The translations under genes were made by a program, and so were the position numbers. The notes beneath the pieces are model-generated. The model did no database searches and was not told where the DNA came from. It was given only the letters and a program-made list of their open reading frames with translations. A stretch of 41,410 nt of DNA from Gluconacetobacter takamatsuzukensis (GTDB lineage: Bacteria > Pseudomonadota > Alphaproteobacteria > Acetobacterales > Acetobacteraceae). This document shows, in pieces, positions 15,054 to 23,974 of this stretch. How positions within the stretch are numbered: position 1 is the stretch's first letter; each line of letters begins with the position of its first letter. The stretch spans positions 1 through 41,410 of the forward strand of contig NZ_JABEQK010000019.1 of the NCBI RefSeq assembly GCF_014174275.1. Direction: 5' to 3'.

Positions 15054-15083
15054 CCGTCTGTCATCATTTTCAGGAGTTGAAGC

Positions 15084-16010
15084 GTGAAGCCGGAAATACT
15101 TTTGATCGAACCCATGATGGCGGAAATCGAGGACGCGCTCCGCTCCGCCTATATCGTGCATCCCTATGACGGCGCGGCCGATCCGACGCATTATGCCAGG
15201 ACGATCCGGGGCATCGCGACCGGTGGCGGGACGGGTGTCCCCCGCGCGGTAATGGACAGCCTGCCGGCACTGGAGATCATTGCCATCAACGGCATCGGCA
15301 CCGATGCGGTAGACCTGAAGGAAGCGGCGCGCCGCTCCATCGCCGTGACGACGACGCCGGGCGTGTTGACGGACGACGTCGCCGACCTGGCCCTTGCCTT
15401 CATTCTGACGGCGATGCGCGACCTGCTGGCGGGCGATCGCTTCGTCCGGGACGGGCAGTGGGGAAAGGGCACGCTGCCGCTGGCCCATACGGCCTCCGGA
15501 CGGCGTCTGGGGATTCTCGGCATGGGGCAGGTGGGACGGGCCGTCGCGCGCCGCGCGCGGGGCTTCGACATGTCCATCGCCTATCACGACCTGAAGGATC
15601 TCGAGATCGAGGGCGCCGCGTATGTTGAATCGCTGGTGGAACTGGCCCGGCAGAGCGATATTCTGGTGATCGCGGCCTCCGGCGGCCCGCAGTCGCGTCA
15701 TATCGTCGATCGCGCGGTCATGGAGGCTCTCGGGCCGCATGGCCTGCTGGTCAATGTCGCCCGTGGCAGCGTGGTGGATGAAGAGGCCCTGGTCGCGGCG
15801 TTGCGGGACGGCGTTCTGGGCAAGGCGGCGCTGGATGTGTTCGAGCATGAACCGAACGTGCCGCCGGCCCTGTGGTCCATGGAGAATACCGTGCTGCAAC
15901 CGCATCGGGCGAGCGCCACGGTCGAAACCCGTCTGCGCATGGGGCGTCTGGTCGTTGACAATCTGGCCGCGCATTTTGCCGGCCGGCCATTGCTGACGCC
16001 TGTGCGGTAG
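15084..16010 (+). CDS. D-isomer-specific 2-hydroxyacid dehydrogenase
   Basis: This 308-residue NAD(P)-dependent enzyme reduces 2-keto acids such as glyoxylate, hydroxypyruvate or 2-keto-gluconate to D-2-hydroxy acids. The nucleotide-binding motif is GILGMGQVGRAVARRARGFD. Catalytic residues are visible as Arg in NVARGSVVDE, Glu in DVFEHEP and His in LQPHRAS. GTG start at 15084 with AGGAG seven bases upstream. In acetic acid bacteria 2-ketogluconate reductases belong to this family, which fits the sugar-acid setting, but the substrate cannot be fixed. It is the last cytoplasmic gene before the porin. Confidence 0.85.
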   Translation: MKPEILLIEPMMAEIEDALRSAYIVHPYDGAADPTHYARTIRGIATGGGTGVPRAVMDSLPALEIIAINGIGTDAVDLKEAARRSIAVTTTPGVLTDDVADLALAFILTAMRDLLAGDRFVRDGQWGKGTLPLAHTASGRRLGILGMGQVGRAVARRARGFDMSIAYHDLKDLEIEGAAYVESLVELARQSDILVIAASGGPQSRHIVDRAVMEALGPHGLLVNVARGSVVDEEALVAALRDGVLGKAALDVFEHEPNVPPALWSMENTVLQPHRASATVETRLRMGRLVVDNLAAHFAGRPLLTPVR

Positions 16011-16020
16011 AGACACGATC

Positions 16021-16047
16021 CGGCCGGCTGCCTCACGCAGCCGGCCG
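16021..16047 (+). terminator. Terminator-like hairpin after the dehydrogenase gene
   Basis: CGGCCGGCTGC (16021-16031) pairs exactly with GCAGCCGGCCG (16037-16047) around a 5-nt loop, 11 bp after the stop. There is no T-run, so termination may be partial or Rho-assisted. Confidence 0.65.
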
Positions 16048-16150
16048 CGGGCCCGAAGAAGCAAGAATAAAACAAGCAGGCATCCCGCAAGAGATGACCT
16101 GCGGACGGGATCCGGTATTCGATAAGCGATTACTGGCATTGGATCGATCC

Positions 16151-16175
16151 ACAACGTCCTGCAATCAGGCGTTGT
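16151..16175 (+). promoter_or_regulatory. Hairpin just before the porin ribosome-binding site
   Basis: ACAACG-T-CCTG-CAAT-CAGG-CGTTGT folds into a stem of 6 plus 4 pairs with one bulged T, ending in TTTC a few bases before the GAGG of the porin gene. It could be an attenuator, a protein-binding inverted repeat or an mRNA-stabilising 5' hairpin. Confidence 0.5.
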
Positions 16176-16191
16176 TTCGAGGCATGTCATC

Positions 16192-17610
16192 ATGAACAAG
16201 AAAAAGACGATCGCCCTTTATGGCGTGCTGGCCTGTTTTGTCCTGACGGCTTTTTACGGAACGGCGCGGGCGCAATATCGCGGCCCGGTTTCCTATACGG
16301 CGCCGGTTTTTGCGCTGGATGCGCCTGGTGCCTATGCGAATACGCCGTTTACGCCGGATGTCGAGAATATGCTTCTGCCCTGGGAAAGGGTGGTCAAGAA
16401 GCTGAATTCCTACGGAATCGGCATTGTCATCGATTATACCAGCGAAAGTGCGATTGCATTGAATGGCGGGCGTCCCGGCGATGCAGCCTATGCCCACCAG
16501 ATCGGTGCGGAACTCGATCTGGACTGGGAAAAGCTGATCGGCTGGAAAGGACTGATCATGCATGCCGTCTTCGTCAACCGGGCCGGCCGCAATCTGGCAT
16601 CGGATTTCGGGGATGTATCGCTCAACGGATTCCAGGAAATCTATGGCGGCGGCGGGAATGTGGGCGTCCATATGGTCTACGCGTATGCGACGCAGGATCT
16701 GTTCAGAAAGCGCGTGCAGATCGCGGTCGGCAAGATGCCGGTCAATATCGATTTTGCAAATTCCTTTCTGTTCTGCACATTCATGAACAAGTCGAACTGC
16801 GGCATTCCGAAATCGCTGACCCGTGGGGCGGCCGGGTTTGGCACCTATCCCGGCTCGACATGGGGCATGCGCGTTCGCTACTGGCCGCTGCATGGCGTTT
16901 ACGGGCAGTTCGGGCTGTATGGCGTCAACCCTTATCTGAATACCAACCAGTATGACCGGACGGGATTCAATGTCGGCACGGATCTTTACACCGGGGTGTA
17001 TGTGCCGGTGGAAATCGGCCTGGTGCCGTCCTTCGGGCCGAACCGGCTGCTGGGGCACTACAAGGCCGGCTTCGGGTACGATTCATCGCAATATCGCGAT
17101 GTCTATTACGATGCGCAGGAAAGGCCGGCGCTCGCGACCGGGCAGCCTTATCGCTGGACGTCCGGCAAGACGCAGTTCTGGCTGGAAGGCGACCAGATGC
17201 TGATGCGCAACGGCAAGGGGGCCATGGACGGCCTGTATCTGCTGGGCGGCATGGTACGCAACGAGCCGGGGAACGGACCTTATCTGTATCAGTTCTATGC
17301 CGGTGTCGTGGATCGCGGCATGTTTAGCGCGCGACCGAAGGACATGTTCGGTATCGAGTGGTCGCGTACGACGGTGAGTCCCGATCTGCAATCTTCGCAA
17401 TGGCTGGCCTATGACAATGGAAGTCGCACCTTGCCCGGCAAGGCGACCTATCCACAGAGCTATGTCCAGACACTGGAAGTCACCTACGTCATTCACGCTT
17501 TCCGGGGGCTGTCGATACAGCCTGACTACCAGCATATCTGGCGTCCGAACCTCCAGCGCAACAAGTCCCAGATCGACGCGCTGGGACTGAAGATCCATGC
17601 GGCCCTGTAG
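16192..17610 (+). CDS. OprB-type carbohydrate-selective outer-membrane porin
   Basis: The 472-residue protein starts with a Sec signal peptide (MNKKKTIALYGVLACFVLTAFYGTARA-QYRG). The mature part is rich in aromatic beta-strand sequence with blocks such as DLDWEKLIGWKG, QIAVGKMPVNIDFA, WPLHGVYGQFGLYGVNP, PVEIGLVP and LSIQPDYQHIWRP, matching the OprB family. These 16-strand barrels admit sugars and related solutes into the periplasm, and acetic acid bacteria often carry several. It follows the sugar-acid cluster in the same direction but is separated by a hairpin terminator and 180 bp, so it may have its own control. It is probably the outer-membrane entry for the cluster's substrate. Confidence 0.9.
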   Translation: MNKKKTIALYGVLACFVLTAFYGTARAQYRGPVSYTAPVFALDAPGAYANTPFTPDVENMLLPWERVVKKLNSYGIGIVIDYTSESAIALNGGRPGDAAYAHQIGAELDLDWEKLIGWKGLIMHAVFVNRAGRNLASDFGDVSLNGFQEIYGGGGNVGVHMVYAYATQDLFRKRVQIAVGKMPVNIDFANSFLFCTFMNKSNCGIPKSLTRGAAGFGTYPGSTWGMRVRYWPLHGVYGQFGLYGVNPYLNTNQYDRTGFNVGTDLYTGVYVPVEIGLVPSFGPNRLLGHYKAGFGYDSSQYRDVYYDAQERPALATGQPYRWTSGKTQFWLEGDQMLMRNGKGAMDGLYLLGGMVRNEPGNGPYLYQFYAGVVDRGMFSARPKDMFGIEWSRTTVSPDLQSSQWLAYDNGSRTLPGKATYPQSYVQTLEVTYVIHAFRGLSIQPDYQHIWRPNLQRNKSQIDALGLKIHAAL

Positions 17611-17750
17611 GGCGGCGCGACACCCCGGCCGACGCCGGCAGCCCCAGGTCCTCGCGGCCCCGATCGGTGCCCTCCGCCATGCCCCTTGATCGCGCGCCCC
17701 CGCCCCGGCACGGTTCGGGGGGCACGTGCCGGGGAGGAATCGGAGGTCCG

Positions 17751-18947
17751 ATGCACAAGCGTTTTCTCATGGCCGGTTTTTTTCTGCTGGCCGCTTCCGT
17801 CGCCAGAACGAATGCTCCGGCACGCGCGGCCCCGGTCTCGGCCGCGTCGGAAGAGGCCATGTCGGCCAGCCAGACACAGCGGGCCGTCGCGGCCGCAACG
17901 GCGTTTCTCGCGACGTTCGATGCACGGGGCAGGGCGGCAGTGCAGTTTCCCTTCGTGGCGGAAAAGCACGGCATGTTGGCACGGTTCCGCCGCAGCACGC
18001 CCGACGGGCCCTCGGTACCGGTAACCGACGCGCAGGCAGCGGCTCCGGCGGCACGCGGACCGGGCATGGGGCCGCCGGGCGGCTTCATCGGCGAGCGGTA
18101 CGGGGCGGCGGTATGGTCGAACTTTCCCGTCAGCGACGTGCCGCGCCCGGGTGTGCGGATGGGGCAACTGACCGGGGCGCAGCGTGCGGCGTGCATGCAC
18201 CTGCTGGAGGTTCTGCTGAGCGCGAAGGGCTACCGGAAGGTCCTCGACATCATGGGCTCGGACCAGGCGCTGGCCGATAGCGGCACACCGTTCGCCTCCG
18301 GCCGCGCGGTCTATACGATCGCCCTGTTCGGCACGCCATCGGCCACGGCACCGTGGATGGTGCAGTTCGGCGGCCACCATCTCGGGCTCAATCTGGTGAT
18401 CGACGGCGCGCATGGGGCGATGACGCCGACCCTGACCGGGGCGCAGCCGGCGGTGTACCAGGCGGATGGCAAGACGGTGCGGGTGCTGGCGGGCGAAAAC
18501 GACAAGGCCTTCGCCCTGCTAAACGCACTGGACGCGACGCAGCGCCGGCAGGCCATCCTGCCCTATGCGGTGGACGACCTGGTATCCGGCCCGGGGCATG
18601 ACGGCGAGACGCTCGTCCCCGAAGGGATCCGGGGCGCCGCGCTGACCCCGGCGCAGAAGGACCTGCTGATGGATGTGATCGGCGAGTGGGCCGGGATCAT
18701 CGACGATGCCTACGCCGCGCCCCGCCTGAAGGAAATCCGCGACGACCTGGACGAGACCTGGTTTGCCTGGAGCGGACCGGTCACGCACCCGCAAGGCCGG
18801 AACGGCTCCTCCTATTACCGCATCCAGGGACCGCGCCTGCTGATCGAATTCTCGCCGCAGGGCGTGGGCGGCGACGCGACGATGCACGTTCATACGGTCT
18901 ATCGCGACCCGACGAACAGCTACGGCAGCCGGTTCACCCTCCGATGA
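17751..18947 (+). CDS. Exported DUF3500-family protein
   Basis: A 398-residue exported protein of unknown function. The start at 17751 is supported by CGGAGG and by the signal peptide that follows (MHKRFLMAGFFLLAASVARTN...). Conserved-looking stretches include FVAEKHGMLARF, RMGQLTGAQRAACMHLLEVLLSAKGY, WMVQFGGHHLGLNLVI, DETWFAWSGPV, YYRIQGPRLLIEFSPQ and HVHTVYRDPTNSYG, which are characteristic of DUF3500. Gly/His-rich motifs such as GGHHLGLN and MHVHTVYRDP could bind metal, but that is a guess. The stop overlaps the start of the next gene (ATGA). DUF3500 genes often neighbour HupE/UreJ-like genes, as here. Confidence 0.82.
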   Translation: MHKRFLMAGFFLLAASVARTNAPARAAPVSAASEEAMSASQTQRAVAAATAFLATFDARGRAAVQFPFVAEKHGMLARFRRSTPDGPSVPVTDAQAAAPAARGPGMGPPGGFIGERYGAAVWSNFPVSDVPRPGVRMGQLTGAQRAACMHLLEVLLSAKGYRKVLDIMGSDQALADSGTPFASGRAVYTIALFGTPSATAPWMVQFGGHHLGLNLVIDGAHGAMTPTLTGAQPAVYQADGKTVRVLAGENDKAFALLNALDATQRRQAILPYAVDDLVSGPGHDGETLVPEGIRGAALTPAQKDLLMDVIGEWAGIIDDAYAAPRLKEIRDDLDETWFAWSGPVTHPQGRNGSSYYRIQGPRLLIEFSPQGVGGDATMHVHTVYRDPTNSYGSRFTLR

Positions 18948-19501
18948 GGCACGGAGGATGGATGGCCCTCATGGCCCTGCTGGCGGCCATCGGGGCCCCG
19001 GCGCAGGCGCATCGGCTGGATGAATATCTCCAGGCGACGACGATCGACCTCGCGCGCGACGGCATCACCCTGCGGCTGCGGCTGACCCCCGGGGTGGACG
19101 TGGCGGCGCGGGTGATCGGGCAGATCGACCGGAACGGCGACGGTGTGCTGTCGGCGCAGGAACAGCAAAATTATGCGGAGCAGGTCGCGCGGACCCTGTC
19201 GCTGTCGCTGAACGGCACATCCATTGCCCTTCACCCCGACGCGGGCGCGTTCCCGACCGTGGCGGCGATGAGGGGCGGCGCCGGAACCATCGATCTTGCG
19301 TTCGACGTGCGGACCCGCCTCGAAAACGGGGCCTATCGTCTCGCCTACAGCAACGGTGCCTCCGGCCCCGATACGGTCTGGCTGGCGAACTGCCTGCTGC
19401 CCCGGGATTCGTCCATCCACGTCACGCAGCAGCACCGCTCGGCGGACCAGTCATCCTACCGGCTGGATTTCGTCGTCGGTGACGGGAAATCCGCGCGATA
19501 A
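18944..19501 (+). CDS. Exported EF-hand protein resembling the soluble part of HupE/UreJ-like proteins
   Basis: This 185-residue protein has a signal peptide (MALMALLAAIGAPAQA-HRLDEYLQ). AHRLDEYLQATTIDL and LRLTPGVDVA match the periplasmic N-terminal region of large HupE/UreJ-2-type proteins that accompany DUF3500 genes. One EF-hand is visible: DRNGDGVLSAQE supplies Asp/Asn ligands for calcium. The membrane-spanning C-terminal half found in the family is absent: the frame ends GDGKSAR, and no continuation was seen in other frames. It is either a natural short version or a truncated gene. ATGA overlap with the DUF3500 gene indicates coupled translation. Confidence 0.65.
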   Translation: MRHGGWMALMALLAAIGAPAQAHRLDEYLQATTIDLARDGITLRLRLTPGVDVAARVIGQIDRNGDGVLSAQEQQNYAEQVARTLSLSLNGTSIALHPDAGAFPTVAAMRGGAGTIDLAFDVRTRLENGAYRLAYSNGASGPDTVWLANCLLPRDSSIHVTQQHRSADQSSYRLDFVVGDGKSAR

Positions 19502-19662
19502 CCCGATCTTGTCGGGTCTTTTCCTCAAGGCGCCCACCGACCCGGTCGCGCACGATGACGCTGTATTGCGCGCAGGACAATTGCGGATCGGGGCGATTGG
19601 GCGTTTGCTCCCGGTGCGGGAGGTCAGCCACCGGGGCGGCTCCCATGACACAGGAGGCCATC

Positions 19663-20205
19663 ATGTCCGACCTTGTGGTACTCGGTTTCGATACGCTCGA
19701 CGGCGCGACGCTTGCCCGCGAAGAGATATGGAAACTTGAAAACGAATATCTCGTTGATGTGGAGGATGCGGTCGTCGTCCGTCGCACCGGCGACGGCAGG
19801 CTGCATCTCGATCAGTCCGTGCATACGGTGGCCCTCGGGGCACTGGACGGATTCTGGAGTGGAATGCTGCTTGGAACATTGGTGGGGCTGGTTTTCCTCA
19901 ACCCCCTGGCCGGTTTCGCCATCGGCGCGGTGGCGGGGGGAACGGCCGGCACCGTCGGGGGTGCCCTGACGGATTTCGGCATCAATGACGACTTCATCCG
20001 GCATGTCGGCGAGAGCCTGGCGCCCGGCACGTCGGAACTCTTCGTCCTGGTGCGGAAGGTGGAGCCGGAAAAAGTCGTCGCGCATCTGCGGGCGCTGACG
20101 GGCCATCCCCATATCGTCCAGACCTCGCTTTCACCCGAGGCCGAACAGAAGCTGCGCCTGGCATTCACCCAGGCAGGCCCCCAGGGAAGCGCCGGCACGG
20201 TCTGA
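19663..20205 (+). CDS. DUF1269-family membrane-associated protein
   Basis: This 180-residue protein starts MSDLVVLGFDTLDGA behind a strong AGGAGG. It contains ENEYLVDVEDAVVV, a Gly-rich hydrophobic hairpin (GFWSGMLLGTLVGLVFLNPLAGFAIGAVAGGTAGT, about residues 65-100) and NDDFIRHVGESLAPGTSELFVLV, the DUF1269 pattern. Its role is unknown; such genes are common near stress and repair genes. It is the first of a same-strand series running to LigD. Confidence 0.8.
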   Translation: MSDLVVLGFDTLDGATLAREEIWKLENEYLVDVEDAVVVRRTGDGRLHLDQSVHTVALGALDGFWSGMLLGTLVGLVFLNPLAGFAIGAVAGGTAGTVGGALTDFGINDDFIRHVGESLAPGTSELFVLVRKVEPEKVVAHLRALTGHPHIVQTSLSPEAEQKLRLAFTQAGPQGSAGTV

Positions 20206-20233
20206 CCTTCGCGCGGATAACGGGAGAGATAGT

Positions 20234-20641
20234 GTGGCAACCATCTACGATCAGGTTCAGCGGCTTCGCTCCGACCTCGAGACACTGGGCGCCGACCTTC
20301 TGGATACGGACCAGGCGCTGCGGACCGAATTCAAGTCCTGGGGATTGCGGAGCGGCGCGAAGGCGCTGCGAAAAACCGCCAAGCGCCTCCAGGACCTGGG
20401 CGATACCGCCGTGAACCAGGCCAACGACCTGAACGCGAAGATCCTGGAAAAGGTCGGGGATTCGCAGGAACGCGCGCAGAAGGTCTCCGTGCTTCTCGGC
20501 GAGACCGCCGCCAGGCTGGAACGGAGCAATCAGGTCGTCAAATCGGGCGGCATCGGCCGCAAGCTGGCCGGCGTGGCCATCGGGCTGGCCGCCGCCGGGG
20601 CCATCGCGGCGGTGGCCAGGGAAATGTGCCGCAAGCCATAG
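20234..20641 (+). CDS. Small helical protein with C-terminal membrane anchor
   Basis: A 135-residue protein of unrecognised family. Its first hundred residues are Leu/Lys/Glu/Asp-rich and predicted helical (VQRLRSDLETLGADLL, KALRKTAKRLQDLG, ERAQKVSVLLGETAARLERS). A hydrophobic Ala/Gly segment follows (KLAGVAIGLAAAGAIAAVA) and then a basic tail. GTG start at 20234 with GGGAGAGA upstream. It may be an ElaB/YqjD-like or phasin-like stress protein, but this is not established. It sits 28 bp after the DUF1269 gene and 30 bp before ku. Confidence 0.6.
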   Translation: MATIYDQVQRLRSDLETLGADLLDTDQALRTEFKSWGLRSGAKALRKTAKRLQDLGDTAVNQANDLNAKILEKVGDSQERAQKVSVLLGETAARLERSNQVVKSGGIGRKLAGVAIGLAAAGAIAAVAREMCRKP

Positions 20642-20671
20642 TCGCCTCCGTCCCGGAACAAGGATGTCGCC

Positions 20672-21517
20672 ATGGCCGCGCGGGCAAGCTGGAAGGGCAC
20701 GCTCACGATCGGGAAGCTGGCCTGCCCGGTTGCGCTCTTCGCGGCGGTATCGACGTCCGAGCGGATTGCCCTGCACCTGGTCAACCGCGCGACGGGCAAC
20801 CGCGTGCATCGCCATTATGTCGACAGCGAGACCGGCGACGAGGTTGCGCGCGACGACCAGGTCAAGGGCTACGAGACGAAAAACGGCGACACCGTGCTGC
20901 TCGATCCCGAAGAGATCGCGGCGGCGGTGCCCGACAGCGACAAGAACCTGGCAGTTTCCGCCTTCATCCGCTGCGGGGAGGTGGACGATGTCTATCTCGA
21001 CCGGCCCTATTATCTGGGCCCCGCCGAACCGGCGGCGGAAGAGGCCTTCGCGCTGATCCGCGAAGGCCTCGCGCAACGCAAGGTCGTGGCCCTGGCCCGG
21101 ACCGTCCTGTTCCGCCGCGTGCGGACCCTGCTGATCCGGGCGCACGAAGGCACCCTGATCGCCACGACCCTGAATTTCGATGACGAGGTACGCGCCTCCC
21201 AGGACGCGTTCAGGGATATTCCCGACCACCCGCTGCCGCAGGAAATGCTGGATCTGGCGGCCCATATCATCGAGACCAAGAGGGGCCATTTCGACCCCTC
21301 GGCCTTCGAGGACTGGTACGAGGCAGCCCTCGCCGCCCTGGTCGAGGCCAAATTGAAGGGAAAGGCGCCCGTCCCGCCGCCCCATCCGGCCGAAAGCAAG
21401 GTCGTCAACCTGATGGACGCCCTGCGCCAGAGTGCCGGGGCATCATCGCGGCCACCCGGGCGGAAAAAGCCCCGGTCGCGCGCGCGACCCACCGGTGAAA
21501 GTCGCAGGGCGAGCTGA
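20672..21517 (+). CDS. ku: Ku protein (NHEJ), first copy
   Basis: This 281-residue bacterial Ku binds DNA double-strand ends as a ring and recruits LigD. Family blocks: WKGTLTIGKLACPVALFAAVS, HLVNRATGNRVHRHYVD, RDDQVKGYE, YYLGPAEPAAEEAFALIREGL, ALARTVLFRRVRTLLIRAH and FDPSAFEDWYEAALAALVEAK. The core (to about residue 235) is followed by VVNLMDALRQS and a very basic tail (KKPRSRARP), which in bacterial Ku contacts DNA or LigD. The ligD start lies 3 bp after its stop, so the two genes are co-transcribed. Confidence 0.95.
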   Translation: MAARASWKGTLTIGKLACPVALFAAVSTSERIALHLVNRATGNRVHRHYVDSETGDEVARDDQVKGYETKNGDTVLLDPEEIAAAVPDSDKNLAVSAFIRCGEVDDVYLDRPYYLGPAEPAAEEAFALIREGLAQRKVVALARTVLFRRVRTLLIRAHEGTLIATTLNFDDEVRASQDAFRDIPDHPLPQEMLDLAAHIIETKRGHFDPSAFEDWYEAALAALVEAKLKGKAPVPPPHPAESKVVNLMDALRQSAGASSRPPGRKKPRSRARPTGESRRAS

Positions 21518-21520
21518 CCG

Positions 21521-23974
21521 ATGGCGCTCGACACCTATCGCCGGAAGCGCGATTTCACCCGGACCGGCGAACCGGCGGGCGAGAGGGCGCAGGCCGAGGG
21601 ACATCGCTTCGTCGTCCAGAAGCATGACGCCCGGCGGCTGCATTACGATTTTCGGCTGGAACTGGATGGTGTCCTGAAAAGCTGGGCCGTGACCAAGGGC
21701 CCCAGCCTGGTGCCGGGCGAAAAGCGCCTGGCCGTCCATGTCGAGGATCACCCGCTGGATTATGGCGATTTCGAAGGTACGATCCCGCAGGGCCAATATG
21801 GCGGCGGCACGGTCTCCCTATGGGACCGGGGAACGTGGACACCGCTCGAGGATGCCGAGAAAGGGCTGGCCAAAGGCCATCTCGATTTCGAACTGCATGG
21901 CGAAAAGCTCACCGGGCGCTGGCATCTGGTCCGGATGAAAGCCAGGCCGCGTGAAAAGCGCGACAACTGGCTGCTGATCAAGGGCGATGACGACGCGGCC
22001 CGCGACGCCGACGACCCGGATATTCTCGAAGAACAGCCGGATTCCGTCAAAACCGGCCGCACGCTCGCCCAGATCGCCGGCGGCGCACCGTCGATCGAGG
22101 GGGCAAAGGCAGGCAACCTGCCCGCCTTCGTCGCGCCCGCCCTGGCCACCCTGGTCGCCACGCCGCCCTCGGGCCCGCGCTGGATTCACGAAATCAAGTT
22201 CGACGGCTATCGGCTGGAGGCCCGGATCGCGGATGGCGCGGTCAGGCTCCTGACGCGGAGCGGCCTGGACTGGACGGCGAAATTCGGCAGCGCCATCCGC
22301 GATGCGCTGGCGGCGCTGCCGGTCGAAACGGCCCTGATCGACGGCGAACTGGTGGTGGAAATCCGCTCCGGCGCCAGCGATTTTTCGGCATTGCAGACCG
22401 ATCTCAGCGACGGACGGACGGACCGTTTCCTCTTCTACGCCTTCGACCTGCTGTATCTGGACGGCAAGGATCTTCGCGCGTCACCATTGCGCGACCGCAA
22501 GGCGGCGCTCCGCCGCATCCTGCCGGAGACACCCGGCATCCTGCGGCTCAGCGCGGATTTCGCCGATGACGGCGCGCGCGTGCTGGACCATGCCTGCCGC
22601 CTGGGCCTGGAAGGGATCGTCTCCAAACAGGCGGATTCGCCCTATCGCTCCGGCCGGGGCAAGATCTGGGTGAAGGCGAAATGCTCGGCGCGGCAGGAAT
22701 TCGTCATCGGCGGCTACGTGCCCTCGACCACGGGCCGCAGGAGCATCGGCTCGCTGGTGCTGGGCGTGCACGACGCACAGGGTCTTCGCTATGTCGGCCG
22801 CGTCGGGACCGGGTTTTCGGCCCATGTCGCCCGGGATCTGTTCGGCGCGCTGGAAGCCATAGGCACGCCCAAAAGCCCATTCGCGGACCGGCTGTCCGCC
22901 GACGAGGCACGCGCCGTCCACTATGTGCGCCCCGAGCGCGTGGCAGAGGTGGAATTCCGGGCCTGGACGGCCGATGGCCGGCTCCGGCACGCTGCGTTCC
23001 GGGGCATCCGTGACGACAAGCCAGCAGCGGAGATCGTACGCGAAATGCCCGTTCCCGAAACGCCGCCCACCCGATCCGCGCCCGCGCGGAAACGCACCAT
23101 CGCCCTGACCCACCCGGACCGGATCTACTGGCCCGATGCCGGTGTCACCAAGCAGGGGCTGGCCGAGTATTACACCGCCATATGGCCGCATATTGCGCCG
23201 TTCATCGTGGACCGTCCCCTGGCCCTGCTGCGCTGCCCGGAGGGCATTGCCGGCCCGCGTTTCTTCCAGAAGAATGTCTGGAAAGGCATGAACGCCCATA
23301 TCCGCGCGCTGGACGATCCCGCCGGCGATGCGGAGGAGCACCTGATCGGCATCCACGATCTCGACGGCCTGATGGGGCTGGTGCAATCGGCGGCGCTGGA
23401 AATCCACCCCTGGGGCGCCTCCTGCCGCGACTGGGAGAAACCGGACCAGCTGGTCATGGATCTCGACCCCGGCGAGGACGTGGCGTGGGAGAGGGTGATC
23501 GACGCGGCGCGGCAGGTCCGCGCGCGCCTGGAAGCCTCCGGCTTGACCCCCTTCGTCAAGACCTCCGGCGGCAAGGGGCTGCACGTTGTGGCACCCCTGA
23601 AGCCCGAGGCGGATTGGGAAACGGTCAAGAGCTTCTCCAAAACGCTGGCGCAGACGATGGCCGCCGATCGTCCGGACCGCTTTATCGCAACGATCACCAA
23701 GGCGAAGCGGCACGGGAAGATCCTGCTCGACTATCTGCGCAACCAGCGGGGCGCGACTTCCGTGGCCCCTTACTCGACACGGGCACGCCCCGGCGCCCCC
23801 GTCTCGATGCCGCTGGCATGGGACGAACTGGGGGCAATCGTCGGGTCGGCGCAGTTCACGGTGGGCAACGCCATGGCCCGGCTGGCATCGCTCCGCACCG
23901 ACCCGTGGGAAGGATTCCACGCGGCGCGATGTCCGGTTCCTAGCCCTTCGGCGCCGATTTCAGGCTCGCCCTGA
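21521..23974 (+). CDS. ligD: Multidomain ATP-dependent DNA ligase D
   Basis: An 817-residue NHEJ repair enzyme with domain order phosphoesterase-ligase-polymerase. PE domain, about residues 25-185: HDARRLHYDFRLEL, HVEDHPLDYGDFEG and GQYGGG. ATP-dependent ligase, about 205-525: the nucleotidyl-lysine motif EIKFDGYR has Lys226, followed by LIDGELV, EGIVSK and WVKAK. Archaeo-eukaryotic primase-like polymerase, about 540-800: TIALTHPDRIYWPDAGVTK, metal-binding VMDLDPGED and KTSGGKGLHV. All catalytic motifs look intact. The end overlaps by 35 bp the 3' end of the convergent second ku gene, so antisense effects are possible. Partners are the Ku proteins. Confidence 0.95.
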   Translation: MALDTYRRKRDFTRTGEPAGERAQAEGHRFVVQKHDARRLHYDFRLELDGVLKSWAVTKGPSLVPGEKRLAVHVEDHPLDYGDFEGTIPQGQYGGGTVSLWDRGTWTPLEDAEKGLAKGHLDFELHGEKLTGRWHLVRMKARPREKRDNWLLIKGDDDAARDADDPDILEEQPDSVKTGRTLAQIAGGAPSIEGAKAGNLPAFVAPALATLVATPPSGPRWIHEIKFDGYRLEARIADGAVRLLTRSGLDWTAKFGSAIRDALAALPVETALIDGELVVEIRSGASDFSALQTDLSDGRTDRFLFYAFDLLYLDGKDLRASPLRDRKAALRRILPETPGILRLSADFADDGARVLDHACRLGLEGIVSKQADSPYRSGRGKIWVKAKCSARQEFVIGGYVPSTTGRRSIGSLVLGVHDAQGLRYVGRVGTGFSAHVARDLFGALEAIGTPKSPFADRLSADEARAVHYVRPERVAEVEFRAWTADGRLRHAAFRGIRDDKPAAEIVREMPVPETPPTRSAPARKRTIALTHPDRIYWPDAGVTKQGLAEYYTAIWPHIAPFIVDRPLALLRCPEGIAGPRFFQKNVWKGMNAHIRALDDPAGDAEEHLIGIHDLDGLMGLVQSAALEIHPWGASCRDWEKPDQLVMDLDPGEDVAWERVIDAARQVRARLEASGLTPFVKTSGGKGLHVVAPLKPEADWETVKSFSKTLAQTMAADRPDRFIATITKAKRHGKILLDYLRNQRGATSVAPYSTRARPGAPVSMPLAWDELGAIVGSAQFTVGNAMARLASLRTDPWEGFHAARCPVPSPSAPISGSP

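Noticed and set aside
13626-16199. A very long minus-strand open frame (857 codons) across the symporter, hydratase and dehydrogenase genes
   Set aside because: It is antisense to three genes with clear family motifs, its own translation is Arg/His/Pro/Gln-rich without domains, and long shadow frames are expected in GC-rich DNA.
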